A model generated the notes under the pieces. That model searched no databases, was not told the DNA's origin, and worked only from the letters and a program-made list of their open reading frames with translations. Shown here one piece after another: positions 43,797-52,833 of a stretch of DNA of 64,000 nucleotides (positions are counted from its first letter, which is position 1; every line of letters begins with the position of its first letter). The position numbers and the translations under genes were made by a program. Origin of the DNA: Mesorhizobium sp. (GTDB lineage: Bacteria; Pseudomonadota; Alphaproteobacteria; Rhizobiales; Rhizobiaceae); NCBI GenBank assembly GCA_004020545.1, contig SAQE01000010.1, positions 62,001 to 126,000 of the forward strand. Direction: 5' to 3'.

Positions 43797-46061
43797 ATGC
43801 TCGCTCAAGAATCGCAAACGAGGGGTCCCAGTTTTATGTCTCTTGCAATTCGCATTTCCGCAGGATTGCTAATCGCGTCGCTGGCAGCAATCATCCTTTC
43901 CAGACTCGGACACTTTAGCGGCTATCTGGTGTTTGCTCTGGCTATCGCTGCCGCCATGATAATTCGACCAAATGGCCACGAAAGAAGCCCAGTAATATCA
44001 GCACTTGTTCTGGCAATTTCATTCGCGACATATGCTTTTCTCTATTCGAGCGAGGATCTAGATGCTGGACGCGACAACGGCGTGTACTCTCTCTTAGCGT
44101 ACAATATTGCACAACATGGCAAAGTTTCAGTTGCCATGCCTCAGCTTGACGACGTCATCGCTCGAATTGGCGTCGAGAACCTCGGGTTTTACCCTGGCAT
44201 CTACGGCGCCGCGTCAGATGCTCACGCACAATTCAACCACCTAACCCCAGCGCTTCGGGCAGCATTCGTCGATGTATTTGGAGATCATGAGCTTGCATCG
44301 TCCAATGCGGTTCTTGCAGGAATCGCGGTTTTCCTGTTTGCGATCGCGCTCTGGGAAATCATTGGTAGTGGCTGGTGGGTATTTGGAACTCTGGGCCTTA
44401 TAGTTAACGTCGCATTCGTCTACGTATCCCGGTCCTCCTTAACTGAAACATTTGCCGTCGCCGCCGTGGCAATGACCGTGCTTTTTGTCTCGCTGACGCT
44501 CAAAAAACCGTCTGCTACAAACGCTCTCTTCGCATCGGGTGGACTGGGGCTGCTGATGATGTCAAGGGTAGACGGCTACTTGGCGCTCCCATTTTTGCCG
44601 CTGCTTACATTCGCCCTTGCTAGACATTCATTGGAGAATATCAAGATTACAATGTTGGCAATCTCCACGACCGCCATATTCCTCGTGTGGAGCGTGGTTG
44701 ATTTGCGTACATTCTCAAACGGCTACTTCATAGCGTTATGGCCGATCGGCCTTAAGCAAAGCGTTGCTGCTGGGGTTGCTTGCCTTTCAGTTTCAATTGC
44801 AATCGTCGCTATTGCGAAACTACTGCCTACGACGTGGCATCGATATTCGCCGTCGGTAGAGCGCTGGGGCGTAGGTCTGGCGAAGGCTTTCGTTCCACTT
44901 TGTGCAGTTTTGGCGGTATATGCGCTGGTCCATAGCGTGGTGGCCGATGACACGCGTTATGATATGTACCTTGCCTTCACTCTGGTACGCGCGCCTAGAG
45001 AACTGACTTGGTATATTACAGTTCCGGGCTTGTTTCTCGCCATTTACGGCGCCTACCTCCTGATATCGGATCGCCGTCCTGACGGGGTGGTCGTGGCGCT
45101 CCCGGCGCTCATTCTAATTATGCTCTTTCTGTTTTATACGCGCATCACGCCGGACCACCCTTGGGGTGCCCGACGTTGGGTACCCTACACCATACCGGCT
45201 ACCCTTATGTTGGTAACGTACGCGTTTTCTCGTTTCAGTATCAAACACAAGCTTGCCGCCCAGATTGCGGCGCTATCGCTCGCTTTCCTGTACTGTTTCC
45301 AACAAAACGCAATGGCCAAGAACTGGTGGTTTGTCCCGCTCCAAAGTAATTGGAGAACCGGCTACGCTGCCCTTGCAGCCGAGCTAACGAGAAGAAACCG
45401 CACCTTCTATCTATCGACGTATTCGCCAACTGCTTCAGTTCTGACCTTCATCTACGGCATACCGACAGTTCCGATCAACGGAAAACAAAACGACCCTGAC
45501 GTAAAGGAGGAGACTTCACTCCCCAAAGTGTGTGGGGCGTTCTTGGAACAGATTCAGGGCTCCAATAACGATGTCGAGTGGATTGGACCACCAAACAACG
45601 TCGTCGAGAAGTGCATCTCGACAACAATCTATTCTCCTTCGGATGATACTCCAGACCCCGATGTAATTCCAAGTTATCGCCTCTTGGCGGGTTGGAACGC
45701 TGCTGAAGAATGGGGCTCCTGGACATCGGGAACATCCGCGGGAGCCACCGTCCACGTTCAATCTGAGCGACCAAGCAAACTGATTGTGGACGGCTTTGCT
45801 CTGGTTAACCTCAAATCGCCCAACCAGACGGTAGAGGTCTATTCAGGAGAAGCGCATTTGGGGACAATCCTTTTCAACGTGGCTGCGCCGAGCAAAAAGG
45901 CTGCGATTGATGTGCCAGTTGAGTTTCTGCGTGGAAAGACCGACCTCTCGCTCACGTTCAGGATAAGCAATCCCAACTCGCCCTTGGAACTCGGCATCTC
46001 AACCGATCCGCGTACGCTCGGCTTTGCGCTACGTTCATTGTCGCTAGTCCCGGACTCTTGA
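43797..46061 (+). CDS. Large polytopic membrane protein, probable GT-C-type glycosyltransferase
   Basis: 754 residues from ATG 43797, with GGGAG upstream. About twelve hydrophobic segments fill residues 15-510, then a soluble ~240-residue C-terminal part follows. The first long loop has SSEDLDAGRDNGVYSLLAYN, similar in style to the acidic first loop of GT-C enzymes that use polyprenyl-phosphate sugars. The C-terminal part (VDGFALVNLKSPNQTVEVYS) looks like a beta-sandwich. Base composition is clearly AT-richer than the neighbours, with more A/T-ending codons, which suggests acquisition by transfer. It overlaps the convergent acyltransferase gene by 18 bases. The exact reaction is unknown. Confidence 0.7.
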   Translation: MLAQESQTRGPSFMSLAIRISAGLLIASLAAIILSRLGHFSGYLVFALAIAAAMIIRPNGHERSPVISALVLAISFATYAFLYSSEDLDAGRDNGVYSLLAYNIAQHGKVSVAMPQLDDVIARIGVENLGFYPGIYGAASDAHAQFNHLTPALRAAFVDVFGDHELASSNAVLAGIAVFLFAIALWEIIGSGWWVFGTLGLIVNVAFVYVSRSSLTETFAVAAVAMTVLFVSLTLKKPSATNALFASGGLGLLMMSRVDGYLALPFLPLLTFALARHSLENIKITMLAISTTAIFLVWSVVDLRTFSNGYFIALWPIGLKQSVAAGVACLSVSIAIVAIAKLLPTTWHRYSPSVERWGVGLAKAFVPLCAVLAVYALVHSVVADDTRYDMYLAFTLVRAPRELTWYITVPGLFLAIYGAYLLISDRRPDGVVVALPALILIMLFLFYTRITPDHPWGARRWVPYTIPATLMLVTYAFSRFSIKHKLAAQIAALSLAFLYCFQQNAMAKNWWFVPLQSNWRTGYAALAAELTRRNRTFYLSTYSPTASVLTFIYGIPTVPINGKQNDPDVKEETSLPKVCGAFLEQIQGSNNDVEWIGPPNNVVEKCISTTIYSPSDDTPDPDVIPSYRLLAGWNAAEEWGSWTSGTSAGATVHVQSERPSKLIVDGFALVNLKSPNQTVEVYSGEAHLGTILFNVAAPSKKAAIDVPVEFLRGKTDLSLTFRISNPNSPLELGISTDPRTLGFALRSLSLVPDS

Positions 46062-47231
46062 GCCAAACTGAGCGGGTGATGGGGTGAAAGTTCCGCTTGA
46101 AGCCTTCGCCCTGAAGGATGTGGATCCTATCCTGGCCGACTTCGCTGACGACAGGGACTGGCCATCCAGTTGAACGGCGCTCGGCAGTAGAACCGATTTG
46201 AGCCAGCGTTGCGCTGGCCTCTCGAAAAACCGGAAACAGACGATGCCGGCCACAAAAACAGTGACTATGAACGCGGGCAGGAACACCGGTTGCGTGGCGA
46301 CGTAGGCAGGGTCGATGCCGGCCCATTGGATCACGGTGAGAGTGGTGATCTGCAGCGGGATGTGAAGCAGATAAGTGCTGTAGGTGGCGTTCCCGAACCA
46401 GTCGAACCGGTCCGTTTTCAGGACCTTCAGCCCGTCCAGCGAAGCGGCAAGCAGCACGATCCCTGAAAACAGAAGGCACATTTCCAAGTGGGTCAGGCTC
46501 CCCTCGCGGAACCATCTCGATATCGAAAACCCGGTAATGGCCTGCACCGCTATCGCAGCCGCCGCGATGGGGGACTGAATCGACAGGCTATGGCAGGCGA
46601 CACCAAGGAAGAAGAACAAGCCACAGAGAACGAAATTGCTGACAGAGCCCGACATCATGCAGAGGAGCGCGCAGCCGACGCAAAAGATGGCGACAGGGAG
46701 GGGTGCCTTCTTGAGCAGCGGGAGGCTCACCAGGAAGACGGCGTAGATCGCCACCTCAATCGATATCGACCACGTTGGCGCATTGAAGGAGTAGCCGCTC
46801 TGAAATCCCCAGAATTGAGCCATGAACAGGTTGAGAACGAAGTGGTAAGCGTCGTTGAAGGGGTATATCTGAAAGTGCCCTACAGACAGCCACGACAGAT
46901 ATTGCAGGAAGGTAACCAGGACCAGCGTTACGAGATGGAGCGGGTAGAGCCGCGCCAATCTGTTGACGAAGAACGACCATCCGTCGATAGGCTGCGCGAG
47001 GTAGGTCGCCGCGAAAACAAACCCGCTAACGACCCAGAACATTTCCACGGCAAGACCGCCGAACTGATAAAAGGGCCAAAGGAAGTCGTAGAATGGCTGG
47101 ATCGGCTGTCTCGCTGAGTTAAAGAGCGCGCCGGCCGTCGGATAGAAGAAATGCTGATAGTGCCAGATCAGGACGGACGCGGCAGCCAAGCCGCGACATA
47201 CATCAATGCAGCGATACCGCTCGGCATTCAT
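46044..47231 (-). CDS. Acyltransferase 3 family protein (OafA/ExoZ-like)
   Basis: 395 residues with about ten membrane helices. The start RYRCIDVCRGLAAASVLIWH carries the Arg-Gly and His landmarks of the family, followed by FWVVSGFVFAATY and FVNRLARLYPLHL. The central NAPTWSISIEVAIYAVFLV is typical of O-acetyltransferases. It should decorate a polysaccharide with acetyl or another acyl group at the inner membrane. It is encoded convergently to the GT-C-like gene. The ~40 C-terminal residues rich in Ser are not family-like and may be a tail read into the overlap. The 223-bp gap upstream (47232-47454) holds no clear motif. Confidence 0.88.
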   Translation of the reverse strand: MNAERYRCIDVCRGLAAASVLIWHYQHFFYPTAGALFNSARQPIQPFYDFLWPFYQFGGLAVEMFWVVSGFVFAATYLAQPIDGWSFFVNRLARLYPLHLVTLVLVTFLQYLSWLSVGHFQIYPFNDAYHFVLNLFMAQFWGFQSGYSFNAPTWSISIEVAIYAVFLVSLPLLKKAPLPVAIFCVGCALLCMMSGSVSNFVLCGLFFFLGVACHSLSIQSPIAAAAIAVQAITGFSISRWFREGSLTHLEMCLLFSGIVLLAASLDGLKVLKTDRFDWFGNATYSTYLLHIPLQITTLTVIQWAGIDPAYVATQPVFLPAFIVTVFVAGIVCFRFFERPAQRWLKSVLLPSAVQLDGQSLSSAKSARIGSTSFRAKASSGTFTPSPAQFGSRVRD

Positions 47232-47454
47232 CTCTGTTTCCTTGGCCCCAAATGCCCATTAAACCAATGTTGAAGAGGCCTTCAAGAGGCGAGGCTATAT
47301 GGAGGCGCATGGACGAGCTTACAGTAGCACTGGAAGGGATGACCGCGACGCCGGGCCTGGTGTCGATTGCAGGTAGTCGCTTTCCGCGAGTGCCCAACGC
47401 AAGATTTGGTTGAGTGTGATCCGGCTTCACTGGCGATCGGTCTGGAGTAAATTC

Positions 47455-48525
47455 TCAATCCACTTTGCGTGCGATCATGATCCAGCCGATCGAACCCGGC
47501 TCTTCAGCGAAATGGTCGACTTCGAAGCCGCATCGCTTCACACATTTCGAGATGAAGTCGGCGCTCCATCCGCTTTCGAACCAGCCAAATTTGCGGATGC
47601 AATAGATCGACAGTGGGTCGGTGCGGATGCCCCAATGCTTCCAGATATCGTTAACCGGCTCGCCCGCCAGCATGAGCTTTCCGCCTGGCTTCAACCTGCT
47701 GTGCACAAGCGACAGCGTCTCCCATGGCTTTATGGCGTGGTGCAGGCTCTCATAATAGAGCACGGCATCATATAGCCCGTTGCCGGGAATGTCCTCGAAG
47801 CTGCCTTGAACGGCGCCGACCTTGTGGCCGATTCGCTTTGCCCTGGTGTTCACCAACTCGACAAAGCGCGGATTGATGTCGAGACCGGTTACTTCAAGTC
47901 CGCAGAAGGCCATCAGTTCGCAACTGGTACCCCAGCCGCAACCCATGTCCAGAACATGGTCGCCGATCTGCATCCCTGAGTAGTGGATGGCTCGCGACAC
48001 ACGCCCGACATGCAGCGCCACCGACGTTGGCGGCTGATGGGTATAGGGATTTGATCCGGCAATGTGATCCGCCATCGCGAAGTCGGTCAGCTCGTTCGAA
48101 TGCTGATCGATGTCGCGTCGGGCGATCTCGCGATATACGGCAATCTGCTGTGCGACATACTCTTCCCCGAACGGGTCCAGCTTCTGGTTCACTCTCGTCT
48201 CTGGGACATATCGCATGCCACGCCAGAACTCCTCGACCTCGGGAGAGCCGGGCGGTCCGAGATTGTCGGAACTGCCTATGAAGGAATCGAGATTGCCTGG
48301 CGTGATTGTCTTCGCATGCCGCCAATTCGACCGTCGCGTGGACGAGGCCGTATCGCTGGCCGAGCTGCGATTTTTCATTTGGTATTCGGGCGATTGACTG
48401 AGACTCGCCCTAAACGCCTCGACGCTATCGTGTGCCGCCTGGTGCGCGGAAATGACATCATCCGATTCAGGCGCACGACCAAGGAGTTCTTCGTACCCGG
48501 CGATGACATCGTCGCGTCTGATCAT
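47455..48525 (-). CDS. SAM-dependent methyltransferase with N-terminal extension
   Basis: 356 residues from ATG 48525 (AGAAGG upstream). The first ~60 residues (DVIAGYEELLGRAPESDDVI) resemble the helical DUF4214-like segment found in sugar-modifying enzymes. Motif I is HVLDMGCGWGTSCELMAFCG, then VTGLDINPRFVELV and YDAVLYYESLHHA. It is the last gene of the long minus-strand O-chain operon, 76 bases after the tandem glycosyltransferase. It probably methylates a sugar of the O chain; a role in capping the chain end is possible but unproven. Confidence 0.82.
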   Translation of the reverse strand: MIRRDDVIAGYEELLGRAPESDDVISAHQAAHDSVEAFRASLSQSPEYQMKNRSSASDTASSTRRSNWRHAKTITPGNLDSFIGSSDNLGPPGSPEVEEFWRGMRYVPETRVNQKLDPFGEEYVAQQIAVYREIARRDIDQHSNELTDFAMADHIAGSNPYTHQPPTSVALHVGRVSRAIHYSGMQIGDHVLDMGCGWGTSCELMAFCGLEVTGLDINPRFVELVNTRAKRIGHKVGAVQGSFEDIPGNGLYDAVLYYESLHHAIKPWETLSLVHSRLKPGGKLMLAGEPVNDIWKHWGIRTDPLSIYCIRKFGWFESGWSADFISKCVKRCGFEVDHFAEEPGSIGWIMIARKVD

Positions 48526-48601
48526 GCCTCTTGCCTTCTGTCCACCCCGGAACCCCGACGATCCGGTTTTGAGCCGCAACCAAGACATCCGGGCCACCCG
48601 T

Positions 48602-51469
48602 CTACAACGACACGCGCAGCGGGTTGCCGAACCAACTGACACCCTCCTGTACAAGTTCGATGTCGACGAACGCGCCGCCGCGCTCTTTTAATGAGGCGGG
48701 TATGTTAATGGCCATATAGTGCGTATCACCTGGCGCCAGCACAAACGGGATGTGAGAGCGCGCATTGTCATACTGAAAGCGCTCGCCAGCAATGTCGACC
48801 GCATAATAGCCTAGCGCTATTCCCAAGTACCTGTCGGTCGGGCCGAAGCTCGACCACACTGTCCCGGACAGGTTGGTTACACTGACAACGATCTTCAGCG
48901 CGGTGCCGTCATCGGTCCTATATGGGCCTTCCACGAGATCGAGGCGGTGGGCGCGTTGCTCCCCCTCGAGGATTGCCGTGATCCGCGTGTCGCCAAGGTC
49001 CGCCGGTGGTGCGAAAGGCCTGGGGAACTGTGGCTCATAGACCTTGTACCACTTCTGCCCGACGACGACGTCTTGAAGCTGCGCCGCGCTTTCGGACCAG
49101 GTCGGCCACGGCGTCTCGCGGGGTTTGGCAGGCGAGCCCTTCAGGAAGCTCTTGACCTGCGTGGCCAGCGCCGCAGGCGAGCCGACCTCGAAGAAATACG
49201 CTGCGGCCGCACCTTTGCCCACTTCGCGGAACACCGGAATGTCGCTGGCGAGCACAGGCTTGCCGAAATGGCCTGCCTCGACGATAGGCAAGCCGAAACC
49301 TTCGGCAAAGGATGCCGCGATCAAGGCGTCGCACGTCTCGTAGAGAGCGCCCAGTTCGCTATCGCCGACCTTTTCATGCAAATGCAGGCGCTTGCCAAAT
49401 TCAGCATGGTTGCGAATGCGCTGTGCAAGATGCGAGATGCCCCAGCCGATCTTTCCGACGATGACGAGTTCGGCGTCGACACCCTCGGCCCACAATGCCT
49501 CAAAGGCTTCAAGCGCCACGCGGTGGCCCTTGCGCGGTTCCAGCGTTCCGACCATGAGGAAGCGAGGGCGGGCCGCGTCCTTGCTGCGCCGAATTGGCTT
49601 CGGTGGAGACTCCATTGTCGCGAAATCCGCGCCGAGCTGCCAATAGCCGACTTTCATTCGGCGCGGAAACCGGATGCCTGCGAGTAAATCCAGCAATTCG
49701 TCGGCAACTGCGCGTGAGATGCAGATAATGCCGGTGGAATAGATGAGCGCGGTTTGAAACCAAGCGCTGAAAATGGGCGGCATGCCTTCATGGCAAAAGG
49801 CTGCCGAACGCAAAGGAACCGTATCGTAGAGGCAGGATATGACGTCACCGCCTTTGAGCAAGACCGGGCGGAGAAACGCTGGATGAAGGGTATGGAAAGG
49901 CCAGGAACTGTCGAGCATCAAGACCGTATCGCCGGCTAGCGGCCGGAGCCGGTTCGACTCCTGCTTCGAAGGCGGGCGCGCCGTCCATTCGCTTGCAAAG
50001 TACCAGCCGGTGTGGTCGTCGCAGAACGAGATGTATTTGCTCTCGTCGGTGGATCCGCTCGGGAACATACTTTCGCAGATCCGTCGAACGACGCGTTGAA
50101 TGCCGGTTCGGTGGTCGTCTATCAGTGTCGCGCTTGCGTCCACCAGCAGCCGCGGCCTTGTGGCCTCAGGCTCGGCGAGGGCCATCAAGGTCGACACGTC
50201 TTCCTCTTCATTTCTCTTGATGGTGCCAAGCGCTTCGACCAGGTCGACCTGCGGCGCAGAGATGCGGCGGTCGAGTCTGTGCAGGCCTTGAACGACATGG
50301 TCCGCGACGTTCCGCCAACTGAACGTGTCAATTCTGTCCCGCGCGAGTTCTTCCAGCTTTTTCGCGTCGAGTTTGCCCGCTGCTACTGTTTCGATCTTCT
50401 CCGCAAGGTCCGAAGGCGATGCGGGGTCAAAGAGCAGAGCGTCATCTCCGACAACTTCGGGAACTGCGCCTGCCCTGGCCGCGATTGCAGGTGTTCCACA
50501 AGCGATTGCCTCAAGCGCTGTCAGCCCGAAGCCTTCCATGAACGAGGGCTGTACCAGGGCTATCGCTCCCTTGTATAAGCGAACCAGCGTTCTGTCGTCG
50601 ACCGCGCCTGCGAATACGATCCGGTCAGCCGACAAGCCATGCGATTGCCAGATGCTGGAGTATTCGCCTTTTTCGCTGGCGTTAATCTCTCCCGCGATAA
50701 CGAACGCCAAACATTCCTGCAGCGATTTTGAAATTCTTTGAAACGCCGCGGGGACTATTTCAAGATTTTTTCGCCAATCTAGACCGCCTACATAAAGTAT
50801 ATATTTTTCACTATTCTTTTTATTTTCGGTATTATCATTTACAAATTGAACAAAACTGTCAGATATACCGGTTCCAACACATAATTCATTCGCCAATCCA
50901 GAGAAATGCCGGAATTCCTGAGAAGAGAAACCCGAAATGGTGAACGTCATATCAAAATTCTTGTATTTTGAAAGGCGGCGATAGTAATATTCCCGTTGAC
51001 GAGTATCGCGCATGTATTTGTCAGGAAATCTGAACGGGATCGCGTCATAAAAAATGGCTGCTGTTCTGACCGCCGCCAATGGGCCGCCGAGATACGGGAC
51101 AGCCAGGTCGACGGCGCCTTCGAATGGACTCGCGGAGAGGGCAACGTCTGGACCGAGTTTATTGACATGATGGACGAGTGCCAATTCGCTGCGGCTGCGC
51201 CACGCCGTGTGGCCGTAGTCGGCTTCCCCCCCTTCGACTTTCCCATGCCAGACATAGATGCGGTCCGACGGCAAGATACCCGAAAGCAGCGATCGCGCGG
51301 CAATTGTAGCCTCAGGCATCGCGGCGTTGAGCGAAACCAGAAGTTCAATGCCGCTTTCATGGGAAAGCGCGCGGAGCAAATCCAACACGTAGCGTCCAAT
51401 TCCACGTTTTCGGCTATGCGTCTGCAGACATTGGCCGTCGACCCACAGTCTCAATGGCTGTGACGTCAT
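48602..51469 (-). CDS. Tandem GT4 glycosyltransferase with C-terminal beta-sandwich domain
   Basis: About 955 residues from ATG 51469, which overlaps the previous stop by 4 bases. Two complete GT-B units are present. The first (about 1-400) starts PLRLWVDGQCLQTHSRKRGI and has ILYVGGLDWRKNLEIVPAAF and PSFMEGFGLTALEAIACGTP. The second (about 420-800) has LLVDASATLIDDHRTGIQRV, FLMVGTLEPRKGHRVALEAF and ASFAEGFGLPIVEAGHFGKP. The last ~140 residues (VVSVTNLSGTVWSSFGPTDR, WFGNPLRVSL) form a beta-sandwich found in O-antigen enzymes and may bind the glycan. Two transferase sites in one chain fit a polymerising enzyme that makes two linkages in turn. The stretch 50730-50970 is markedly AT-rich. Confidence 0.88.
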   Translation of the reverse strand: MTSQPLRLWVDGQCLQTHSRKRGIGRYVLDLLRALSHESGIELLVSLNAAMPEATIAARSLLSGILPSDRIYVWHGKVEGGEADYGHTAWRSRSELALVHHVNKLGPDVALSASPFEGAVDLAVPYLGGPLAAVRTAAIFYDAIPFRFPDKYMRDTRQREYYYRRLSKYKNFDMTFTISGFSSQEFRHFSGLANELCVGTGISDSFVQFVNDNTENKKNSEKYILYVGGLDWRKNLEIVPAAFQRISKSLQECLAFVIAGEINASEKGEYSSIWQSHGLSADRIVFAGAVDDRTLVRLYKGAIALVQPSFMEGFGLTALEAIACGTPAIAARAGAVPEVVGDDALLFDPASPSDLAEKIETVAAGKLDAKKLEELARDRIDTFSWRNVADHVVQGLHRLDRRISAPQVDLVEALGTIKRNEEEDVSTLMALAEPEATRPRLLVDASATLIDDHRTGIQRVVRRICESMFPSGSTDESKYISFCDDHTGWYFASEWTARPPSKQESNRLRPLAGDTVLMLDSSWPFHTLHPAFLRPVLLKGGDVISCLYDTVPLRSAAFCHEGMPPIFSAWFQTALIYSTGIICISRAVADELLDLLAGIRFPRRMKVGYWQLGADFATMESPPKPIRRSKDAARPRFLMVGTLEPRKGHRVALEAFEALWAEGVDAELVIVGKIGWGISHLAQRIRNHAEFGKRLHLHEKVGDSELGALYETCDALIAASFAEGFGLPIVEAGHFGKPVLASDIPVFREVGKGAAAAYFFEVGSPAALATQVKSFLKGSPAKPRETPWPTWSESAAQLQDVVVGQKWYKVYEPQFPRPFAPPADLGDTRITAILEGEQRAHRLDLVEGPYRTDDGTALKIVVSVTNLSGTVWSSFGPTDRYLGIALGYYAVDIAGERFQYDNARSHIPFVLAPGDTHYMAINIPASLKERGGAFVDIELVQEGVSWFGNPLRVSL

Positions 51470-52833
51470 ATCTGCCTTCCGGCCCTGAGGCGTTTCCGCC
51501 ACGCACCAAGCACAACAGGATCCGGATCGAGCTTCCAACCTGTGTCGATGGCGACCAAACCGCTGTTTGCCCTTGCGAAACCCAGGAGGCGGCGTTCGAG
51601 CGGCGGAGCGAACCTCACCACCCGTTGGACAACAGCGGTCGTGCGGGGTCTTCGACGCAACCATAGCAGGCCATGCTGCATCACAAGTTTGATATTTGCC
51701 TTTGGAACTCGGCCAATGGCGCGGAAGCTATCGGCAAGACCACGAATTGGCGCGGTGACTCTCCACGAGGTCGAACTCTGAAACGCTGCTACCTGATCTG
51801 TCAGTTGTTTAGCCTCTTTCTGGAGAGTCGCGGCGCGTTCGCCCAAGCGAGCTATTTCGGCGTCTCGCTCAGCCAGAGCGTTATCTTTTGCTTTGGCATT
51901 CTCCAATTGCCTGGAGAGGGAAGCCATCGTGTCCCGAAGCGCAATGTTTTCGGTTCGCACCAGCTCCGACTGGGCGGCGAGGTTGTCGGTCATTTGCCGA
52001 AGCTGATCCGCAGTGGAGGACATGGTTGCCTTGATCGCTTTCGACATGCCGACAATCTCGTCATCGGCGGAACGGATCCATTCTTTTATTTTTCCCGTAT
52101 CGGTGGGCGCCGGTTGTGATGATGCATAGACAAATGCGGCAAGCGACCCCGGTTCTTCTGCCGACCGTTTGTCACGCTTCCTCGCCAGGCAGGCATAGTC
52201 GCGCGCCACTTCGAACATGAGGTGGACGCTGCGCTCCATCGGCCCCGCCTCGATCATTGGCGCGCCGTTCAGCCTCAGGATCGCCGTTTCCGCGAAGCCG
52301 GCCTGTCCCACTAGGAATTCCAGCAGATCCGGCGGCAAGGGGCTTTTGTGGGTCGGGTCGAGATGAAAAGTGTGCGTGCCGACCGAGATGTTTTCCGGGT
52401 TGGGTGTTTCCAGGATCAGCAGGCCGTCGTCGGTCAGCACCCTTTGGCATTCATCGAGCAGCCCGATCAGGTAATCGGTCGGCACATGCTCGACCATGTG
52501 AAAGGCCGAAATGACCGCCACGCTGTTGTCAGGCCTGCCGCCTAGATGTTCGAGCGCGTCCTGCAACTCGACCTTGAGGCCCTTGTCGATGGCCTCCTGC
52601 GCCATGCGCGCATTCGTGTCAACGCCCACCGCTTCCAGCCCAGCCTCGGCAAGCACCTCCAGCCACTCGCCGCGTCCGCAGCCAAGATCGATCGCAAGGG
52701 TCGGTCCCTCTGCCTGTCTCGGCACCTGCGCCAACAAGGGTCGGTAGATATTGAGCCGTTCCTTGACCAGTTCTCTCGACCCGCGAAAACGATCCTCGAA
52801 GGCTTTGTACAGATCGTCAAAGCTCTTGCTCAT
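51466..52833 (-). CDS. Methyltransferase with C-terminal coiled coil, WbdD-like chain-end modifier
   Basis: 455 residues. The N-terminal half is a class I methyltransferase: AIDLGCGRGEWLEVLAEAGL (about 46-65), VISAFHMVEHVPTDYLIGLL and ILETPNPENISVGTHTFHLD, all as in the WbdD methyltransferase domain. The segment about 255-365 is a predicted coiled coil (AERDAEIARLGERAATLQKE), followed by STSWRVTAPIRGLADSFRAI, a tail shared with glycosyltransferases. WbdD caps O9a chains and its coiled coil sets chain length, but WbdD also has a kinase domain, which is absent here. It overlaps wzt and the tandem glycosyltransferase gene by 4 bases each. Confidence 0.82.
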   Translation of the reverse strand: MSKSFDDLYKAFEDRFRGSRELVKERLNIYRPLLAQVPRQAEGPTLAIDLGCGRGEWLEVLAEAGLEAVGVDTNARMAQEAIDKGLKVELQDALEHLGGRPDNSVAVISAFHMVEHVPTDYLIGLLDECQRVLTDDGLLILETPNPENISVGTHTFHLDPTHKSPLPPDLLEFLVGQAGFAETAILRLNGAPMIEAGPMERSVHLMFEVARDYACLARKRDKRSAEEPGSLAAFVYASSQPAPTDTGKIKEWIRSADDEIVGMSKAIKATMSSTADQLRQMTDNLAAQSELVRTENIALRDTMASLSRQLENAKAKDNALAERDAEIARLGERAATLQKEAKQLTDQVAAFQSSTSWRVTAPIRGLADSFRAIGRVPKANIKLVMQHGLLWLRRRPRTTAVVQRVVRFAPPLERRLLGFARANSGLVAIDTGWKLDPDPVVLGAWRKRLRAGRQI

